The notes below the pieces were generated by a model. That model was not told where the DNA came from and made no database searches. It saw only the letters and a list, made by a program, of their open reading frames with translations. DNA of 64,000 bases from Morella rubra. Taxonomy: Eukaryota; Streptophyta; Magnoliopsida; Fagales; Myricaceae. Location: the NCBI GenBank assembly GCA_003952965.2, contig CM025852.1, positions 8,502,175 to 8,566,174 of the forward strand, given 5' to 3'. Both the position numbers and the translations under genes were made by a program. The number at the start of each line of letters is the position of its first letter. Position 1 is the stretch's first letter. This document shows, piece by piece, positions 57,652 to 64,000 of the stretch.

Positions 57652-59242
57652 CCTAACTCTACTGAGACCCCCTTACCAAGTTAAAAGCCCAGCTATTGAT
57701 TATTAATTGGCAAATTCAATTTAATATTCCCTTTTTAGTCGGTTATAATAGGGACGGCTCTAAGATAATTGGGGCCTTAGGCGAAACCTCAAAGTGAGGA
57801 CATTCTATAATAATTTATAAAAATAATATATTTAAAAATAAAATATAATAAAATTTAGTTAAAACATATTCTTCTAACTTTTTGAGATGCAAAATTACTT
57901 ATCAAAGTTTTATATTCTAAATTTGTAATATACAATTTTCAATTGATAATATGGCTAATCTATTTAATCTTTCTTAGTCATATTTGATCTTAAGTAGGAT
58001 TTTATTAGTTTTAGTTTTTAAAAACTTATTTCTGCAGAAGCCGTTATATGTATTGTCAATAATATTCTATAAGCAATACTTGCATTTAGAAAATAGTCTA
58101 ATCTTTTTATATAATTTAATATTTAAATTGGAGTGTAAGTCTCTGTTTTTAAAATCTCTTTAATATTTTCAATTCTGAAAACAAATCTAAACCATCAATA
58201 TCAACATGATCTTCATGTTTAAAACATTTTCAAGTGCAAGACAATATTTTTTCAAGTCATCCTCATCCAAAGATTTCAACTTCTTCAAATTAAATAAAAA
58301 ACTAGAAAATAAACACAAATTAGTAAAATACAACAAATAAAACAATACTAACTTTAGTACGAGTGATCAAAGATACAAGCACCAATAAATGAGGAGAAAA
58401 AATAGGATGGTTAAGTGGATTTTTAAGTAGTTTTTGTACTTAACAAGTAATCCAAATATTGTCTCAGATAATTGTGAAATGGTTTATAGATTAAGTCCTT
58501 TTAAAGATAAATTTTTAGTTGTTAATTAATGCATACAAGGTAAAAATATTAAATAGATTAGATAGTATAAACGGCTAGGAATTATTTTTGTTTGTCAAGT
58601 AAGGTAAAAAAAAAATTAGGTGTGAGACTTTATAAACGGCTGAAGAGTTAATGGTTCATTTATCAAGGAGATTTATTAGGTCTTTTATAGAATAAAAATT
58701 AATTAACTAAAATGCTATAAAAATAGCTTTAAGTTACATTTTTAAGGCCTTATCATTAAATATTTTTAAATATAAATTAAATAACTTTTTTTATTAGGGC
58801 CTCCTTAATTTGGGGGCCTTAGACAACTACCCTACCTATAGTTCTGGGTTACAATCACAATATGTAATATTCAAATTAACGATAAGATACATGTTACAAT
58901 CAAAACTTAATATACAATAGATTAATCAGGGGCAAATCACAACTCATTTTAAATCGTATCTTTTAAAATGCGTATGTTAAGGATAAGATAAGGTGCAAAT
59001 TAAATGGCTCAGATTGACAAGTGGGAGATAAAGCGGCACGGAACACACTTCGTTCTTTATTTCTAGACCATATTAATAAATGCTCCTGATTTATATCCAT
59101 AAGTTGCCATTCTTCTGATAACATTCTTTGCAATGTTCAAAATAAGCCCAACAGTCGCATACAATCAGATGTCATACCTCTGCGAAAAGGTTTAATAACT
59201 GTTCAATATCTTCCTCGTGCCTGCGGCCAAGAGATCAAACCT
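57652..59242. repeat. Diverged direct duplication, copy 1 (split by a hAT element)
   Basis: Matches 59922-60461 once the insertion at 57749-58846 is removed: TGAGACCCCCTTACC, GATTATTAATTG, CGGCAC-GAACACACTTC, ATTTATATCCAT, CAACAGTCGCATACAATCA and TTCAATATCTTCCTCGTG recur in order. Confidence 0.8.
57749..58846. mobile_element. Non-autonomous hAT-like element with 8-bp target-site duplication
   Basis: Flanked by GGTTATAA (57741-57748) and GGTTACAA (58847-58854), an 8-bp duplication with one mismatch. The ends read TAGGGACGGCTCTAAG and CCTATAGTTCTG, with GGGGCCTTAG mirrored near both ends. The interior is very AT-rich and non-coding. Confidence 0.65.
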
Positions 59243-59921
59243 CCATCTCATACTAAAAGATTATGTACTAAAAATAACTATTCATACATGTTACAGTATG
59301 ATATCTAACTTATAAATTTGGTGTTTTCGATCCTGTTTATTACGGATCTAATACTAACGTAATACATGTTACAGTATTCAACTATAAATTATAAAGGAAC
59401 AAGCTATGACGAATGAAAGTGCAATTTATTTATCAACATAGGTTAAGTGGTTGAATCTAATATTTGTAATTGTAAAATATAAACCCTCAATATTAATGAC
59501 TTGCATAAGGCAGTCCAACAACTTCGTACCAACCCCTCAGTATAGAGTTTGCAACAGTGTGCCATGTCGGAAACTGTGGTCATAAGTACAAAACTGAATT
59601 GAACTACGGCGTCAACACAAACCTGACTGATGGTGCTCCGCAGCCACTTTTAGATGCTAACAGCATTTGTGAGAATGACCAATTATGGCACATTTGATTT
59701 CTTAAAATAGAAAAATGAACAATTATGCCATATTTTACAATAATTAATTTATTACTATCCGTATTTCTTATTTGTTAGAATCAAATTCATGAACCAATCT
59801 CGTTATTTTCATGCAATTTTATTAATGTACCTATTTAACAGTTATTTTGATGCAATTGTAAACTAACATTTATTAGCATGTTATATTAACAGTTATTTAA
59901 ATGTTAAGCATAATTGTTAAT

Positions 59922-60461
59922 TTACCTGACTGTGCTGAGACCCCTATGCCATATTCAAAGCCCCACTATGATTATTAATTGAGAAATTCAATTTCATATT
60001 CCCTTATTAATCGGCAACAACCAGAACGTAGTATTAAAATTAACAATAAGATAAGGTTACAATCAGAGCAATCTATATAATACGATACATTTAATCAGGT
60101 GCAAATCACAACTTAATATAAATCGAATGTTTTAACATGCGTATGAAAATGAATATAAATCAAGGGCATGTTTTAAAAGTAAGATGTGTATGTTAGGGTT
60201 AAGATAAGGTGCAAATTAAATGACTCAGATTAATGAGTGAGAGATAGAGCGGCACAGAACCCACTTCTTTCTTTATTGTTGGACCTTGTAAATAAATGTA
60301 CCTGATTTATATCCATTAGTTGCCATTTTGAGAGATACATTCTTTGCACCTTTCAAGCTAAGCCCAACAGTCGCATACAATCATGCGTCATATCCTCTGC
60401 CAAAGGGTTTAATAATTGTTCAATATCTTCCTTGTGACTGTGGCCTCGGACCCTCCATCGA
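59922..60461. repeat. Diverged direct duplication, copy 2
   Basis: Uninterrupted copy of the same sequence. It ends just upstream of the small gene at 60767. Confidence 0.8.
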
Positions 60462-60766
60462 CTGTAACGTAGATCCTCACGGCACATTAATTCCATTATC
60501 CCGTTGTCATCCAATTACCAAAACATCAACATCCATCACCTTTTAATCTCTTCATTTACTATCTGGAAGTAGGTGGGTGGCATCATAAATGCCTAATATC
60601 ACCCTGCCCTTTAAATCCACACGTTTAGCCACTGAAAAGCCACTAACCTTAGAAACGTAGTGCATACTGCATACAACTATACCGGTATCCATGGATACTT
60701 CTGAATCTGATTCAATCCAATCCATAATAGACATATCTTTGGACCTGATGATGACAACAAAGAACC

Positions 60767-61262
60767 ATGGGTAAGAAAAGGGTTGTGAGAAGTCCAGATT
60801 CAGTCACATCACCTACCATTCATCGTGTAATGCAACGGCTTCAACGCCCCACACCTTCTCCTCCAACTATTCAACTACCTCCCCCATTGCCAACGCAGTC
60901 GCCGGTTAGGCATTCTCACGCCAAGCGTGGCAGGACATTTGCTTACGCCTCCACCAAGTCATTCCCACGTCAGAGGATTTGTGGTCCAACTCATTTGACG
61001 ATCATACGTACCCTGTTCGACGTACTGACGTACGAAGGCAATTTTTTTTAAGGAAATACATATTTCATTTTCACGTATATTTGATTCTATGGTGTTATCT
61101 AACCCTAATGCATATTTTATCTCTATTTTAGTTTCTGACACTGACTCGGACTCAGACGGCGGGGATGACAGTGAAGGTTGTTGCCGCAGAAAGTCTTGGT
61201 ATGGGTGGGAGGAATTTATGAAGAAGGGTCACGGATCATCGAGTGACCCCTTCAGTAACTAG
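60767..61262 (+). CDS. Unknown small two-exon protein, basic Pro-rich start and acidic end
   Basis: The ATG at 60767 sits in a good plant context (ACCATGG). Proposed exons are 60767-61007 and 61132-61262 (GT at 61008, AG at 61130-61131), giving 123 codons plus stop. Without splicing the frame ends at about 61051. The first half is basic and Pro/Thr/Gln-rich (TPSPPTIQLPPPLPTQ). The second starts SDTDSDSDGGDD and continues CCRRKSWYGWEEFMKKGHG. No known domain. It lies between ORF1 and the transposase of the Harbinger region, in the same direction, so it may be element cargo. The splice sites are my choice because they join the two open parts. Confidence 0.35.
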
Positions 61263-62500
61263 GTTTATATTATTGTGCACGTTTTGGAGTCTACTTATAT
61301 TTGGTATAAATATAAGACATATTCTCCTAGTGGTATTGGTATAGCCGTACAGTCATATATTAGTTAGCAAACTGGATATTTTGGTGTACTATTGTTGGAT
61401 ATTTTGTTACCGTAACTTATTTTGATATTTGTTCAATTAGCCTAACTAATTTGGTATATTGTCATCCTAGTATCGATATTATTTGATTAGTTTGTTCTGT
61501 ATATTTGTTATATTCTGTTTTGTATATTGGGTATGGAGATTAGTTTGTTAATGCCCTCATGGTATTGCATAAGGTATATTTGGTATGTCATTTCGAGGGT
61601 TGGGTGTGACCGAACTGTAATAAGGGAGTTGGGTGTGATGGATGAGATTTGGGGATAGTTGGTGTGGATGACAAAGGGTGCTTTCAAAGGAAATGCATTA
61701 TGAAATATTTGGAGAGTTGCTGTTAGTTGATCGTGAAAGCTGTATGGAAGTGAAAGGGATGATGGTGAAAGCTCATAAGGTTTAGAAGGTTCCGGATTCG
61801 AGGGGGAAAGGGAGAACTACGGCGCCAAAGTTCAACCTCATTGCTGACATTTAATCAGAATATGTGTATTTAATTTATAGTCAACTGTGTATTTAATTTT
61901 GATTCTAGATCATGTTTTTACTGATTATATAATTTAGCTAGGGCTCTTTTTTTTTTTCTTCTATTTTTCGAGAATATTTTATTTTGTTTTTCTTCTGTAC
62001 ATCCAAATGTAATAAACCGATGGGTTTGTAAAGTATATTTACGAAGTTCATTTTCAATGATATGTCCACATTAGTAAGTTTGAAATTTTTTTCAATTAAA
62101 CAACAATATTATTAATGTATTCATAGCATTAGTAGTTAACAGAATCTCATTCCCTAATTTAGTCATTAAAAAAGGGAACTAAGTTTACACGTATAATAAA
62201 TACTTCAACGAATATCAATTAAGTGCATAGTGAAAGATAAGATTGAACCAGCCATTTAATAATATTATCCGATTTTGATGACGGCCCAATATTAAATTGG
62301 ACATACTAGGGTAAGAGTGTAATTAAATAAATTGATACAATTGTGTTTAAAAAGTTATGTATATAATATCAGTGACATTGGACTGTGGGACCGCATTCCA
62401 AATTCACCCGATTTAAAAAGGAATTATTGTTCCAATATATTTAAAGTGACGTGTATGCGCCTCTCTCTCATGGCACACCAGCCACAAAACCAAGCAACTG
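61263..62500. other. Unassigned AT-rich spacer
   Basis: No gene or clear repeat. GT/TTGGTATAT-rich in its first part. Confidence 0.4.
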
Positions 62501-62510
62501 TATAAAGTGA
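62501..62510 (+). promoter_or_regulatory. Possible TATA box of the transposase gene
   Basis: TATAAAGTGA lies about 635 bp upstream of the transposase ATG, after a CT-rich stretch (62461-62470). The region 62560-63130 would be leader and intron. Confidence 0.3.
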
Positions 62511-63135
62511 ATCCTTAGTCGAAAGGGAGAAGTAGTCATTCCTAAACTAACAATACTGAATACAGTAGTAGAAGTACCTTCAGATCCAGGGTGAAGCACT
62601 GGACATTGACTGGTAGGATTCATACAAGATTTTGTATTGAGATCACTTGAGGAAGGTAGAGTATCAGCTGTCGATCATTCTCCCCAATGGAGGACTGGTG
62701 AGTTGTTGGGACACCAGCCACCGCCATTTAGATCTGATAAATTAAATTCTTGCCCTGCTCAATCCACTGAGCTTTGACCTTTAGGTGGTGAAGGTTAGGA
62801 CCCAGTTCATTTAATTGTAATGTAAGAGGGGATGTGATAATGCCCTTGCATTGCTTATTATTTGGGTAACCTGAATGCACACAATCATTTTTACCTGATA
62901 TTAGGTCTATCTGCTTGTTAATCGTAGGGGATGTTTATTTTGGGATTTTAGTAACAGTGGCATTAGATGCACTTTATTCATATAAATTACATAATAGGAT
63001 GCTACATAGTAACCATTATGTGTGTTGTGATTTTACAATGCTAGGACTTTGGCAAGTAACTAACAAGAATATGTTTGCCATTAGTCTAGGGTATTATTGC
63101 AAGAATTGGTGGTTTGTTTGAAGAATTACAACTTA

Positions 63136-64000
63136 ATGGCGGTTAATAACATAGTCAACAACGTAATGGTAATTAATAGCCGATTATTTGAGTGCCCATT
63201 CGACCCAATGTCCTTCGAGGAGGATGTGTCACAAGAGGAGGGGTTTTGGTTCACATATAGTTGGCAATGCTTGAGGCGGATCCAAATTACTAGGATACCC
63301 CCAACGGACCTCAATTCTACGAGGGTACATGTACATCGAAGAGGTTCTCACCAGACCTAATGAGAAAACTTGTTACGAGGTATTCCGTTTGGAAAGACCC
63401 ACCTTCATATTACTGGTGAATACCTTGAAGATGAAGGGGTTGATAGAGGATACGAAGGGCTTAAGGGTGGAAGAGTCTTTGGCGATATTTTTATACATTG
63501 TAGTTGGGTCAACAGGGATGCAACGAACTGCAGATTGATTTCAGTACTCGTTGGAGACAATATCCTGGCACTTTAAGCATGCCAAGAGAGCAATTTGCAG
63601 ATTGGGGAAAACTTTATTGGCACCTAAGGAACCGATTATAACTCATCTGTATGTGGAGAACAACCCAAATACTATCCATGGTTTAAGGTATATACTTCCT
63701 GACTTATACTCCTATGATATATGGTATTGTTGTAAAGTCATAATGGACAATTTCATGCCTAATATTGTGGGATGTTGATTGCAGAAATGCGTTGGGGCAA
63801 TTGAAGGCACTCAAGTGAGTGTATGGTCTTGCAAAGGAGATTCAAATGCAAACAAAAATCGAAAGGCAACAATCACACAAAATGTCTTGGAGATATGTGA
63901 CTTCAACATGATGTATACCTTTGTATACACCGAATGGGAGGGATTAGCACATGACTCCTATGTCTTTTATGATGCAATAAGCAATCTGGCCCACAAGTTC
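63136..64000 (+). pseudogene. PIF/Harbinger DDE transposase, broken and cut by the window end
   Basis: The ATG at 63136 opens a frame with a helical N-terminal region. A shift near 63325 moves it to the frame starting at 63329 (ERPTFILLVNTLK, then FLYIVVGSTGMQR), the usual helix-turn-helix-like part of HARBI1-type proteins. An in-frame TGA near 63537 follows, then FQYSLETISWHFK. The catalytic start reads CVGAIEGT (about 63791-63814), with Glu where the family has Asp in GAIDG. It continues ENR-like basic text, TITQNVLEICDFNMMYTFV and EGLAHDS, the block with the second Asp. The third catalytic residue lies beyond the window. It cannot be active as read. Confidence 0.8.

Larger units (their letters stand above)
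52546..64000 (+). mobile_element. Large decayed PIF/Harbinger element, left part
   Basis: Starts with GGGCTATGTTTGGGATCGG directly after TTA (52543-52545), a PIF/Harbinger-type end and target site. Inside are the two genes of such elements in the same direction: a Myb/SANT-domain ORF1 (54288-55365) and a DDE transposase (63136 onwards). Between them are additional sequences (GRF gene, local duplication, hAT element). The right end lies beyond the window, so the unit and its length are inferred. The left TIR and ORF1 could belong to a different copy from the transposase. Confidence 0.55.

Overview
This window is nuclear DNA from a flowering plant, most likely a eudicot. The evidence is spliced genes with GT-AG introns, an SMN-type splicing gene, a plastid-type NAD(P)-binding gene, endogenous plant pararetrovirus copies, and CACTA, MULE, hAT, PIF/Harbinger, LINE and LTR elements. 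Most of it is transposon-derived. Only two host genes look intact.

Layout. 1-13738 is a giant inverted repeat (palindrome). Each arm carries the 3' part of a CACTA (En/Spm) transposon with broken tnp2-type and Ptta/En-Spm-type transposase genes, plus about 0.9 kb of flanking DNA. 13690-18935 is an endogenous caulimovirid of florendovirus/petuvirus type: protease-RT-RNase H, a second ORF, the promoter and leader, the tRNA-Met primer site, then the movement-protein start of a second unit. This order means at least two tandem partial copies. 19000-30300 is nested repeats: a direct duplication ending in CACTA-like termini, an older caulimovirid on the minus strand split by a Pack-MULE holding a cationic amino-acid transporter fragment, a small MULE-type MITE with a perfect 9-bp target-site duplication, and an LTR fragment.

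30686-39225 is a tandem duplication of a ~4.25-kb unit. Each unit carries a MULE with long terminal inverted repeats and a broken GRF-zinc-finger gene, and each ends in exon 1 of the SMN gene. The SMN gene (39155-42488, plus) is intact in five exons. It converges on an SDR-like gene (52350-44492, minus, seven exons) whose terminal exon has a second, tandem copy. The SDR introns hold a 5'-truncated LINE and a Tourist-like MITE.

52546 to the window end is the left part of a large, decayed PIF/Harbinger element: TIR next to TTA, Myb/SANT ORF1, a GRF-zinc-finger gene, a local duplication split by a hAT element, a small unknown two-exon gene and a DDE transposase cut by the window edge.

Two themes stand out. 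First, several near-identical duplications (inverted 6.7 kb, tandem 4.25 kb, tandem 0.64 kb) lie within 45 kb. In the 4.25-kb pair, and partly in the palindrome, one copy differs from the other mainly by small losses. This could be real local rearrangement or false duplication in the assembly. Second, GRF-zinc-finger genes occur inside two unrelated DNA transposons. All family assignments were made by reading translations; no searches were run.
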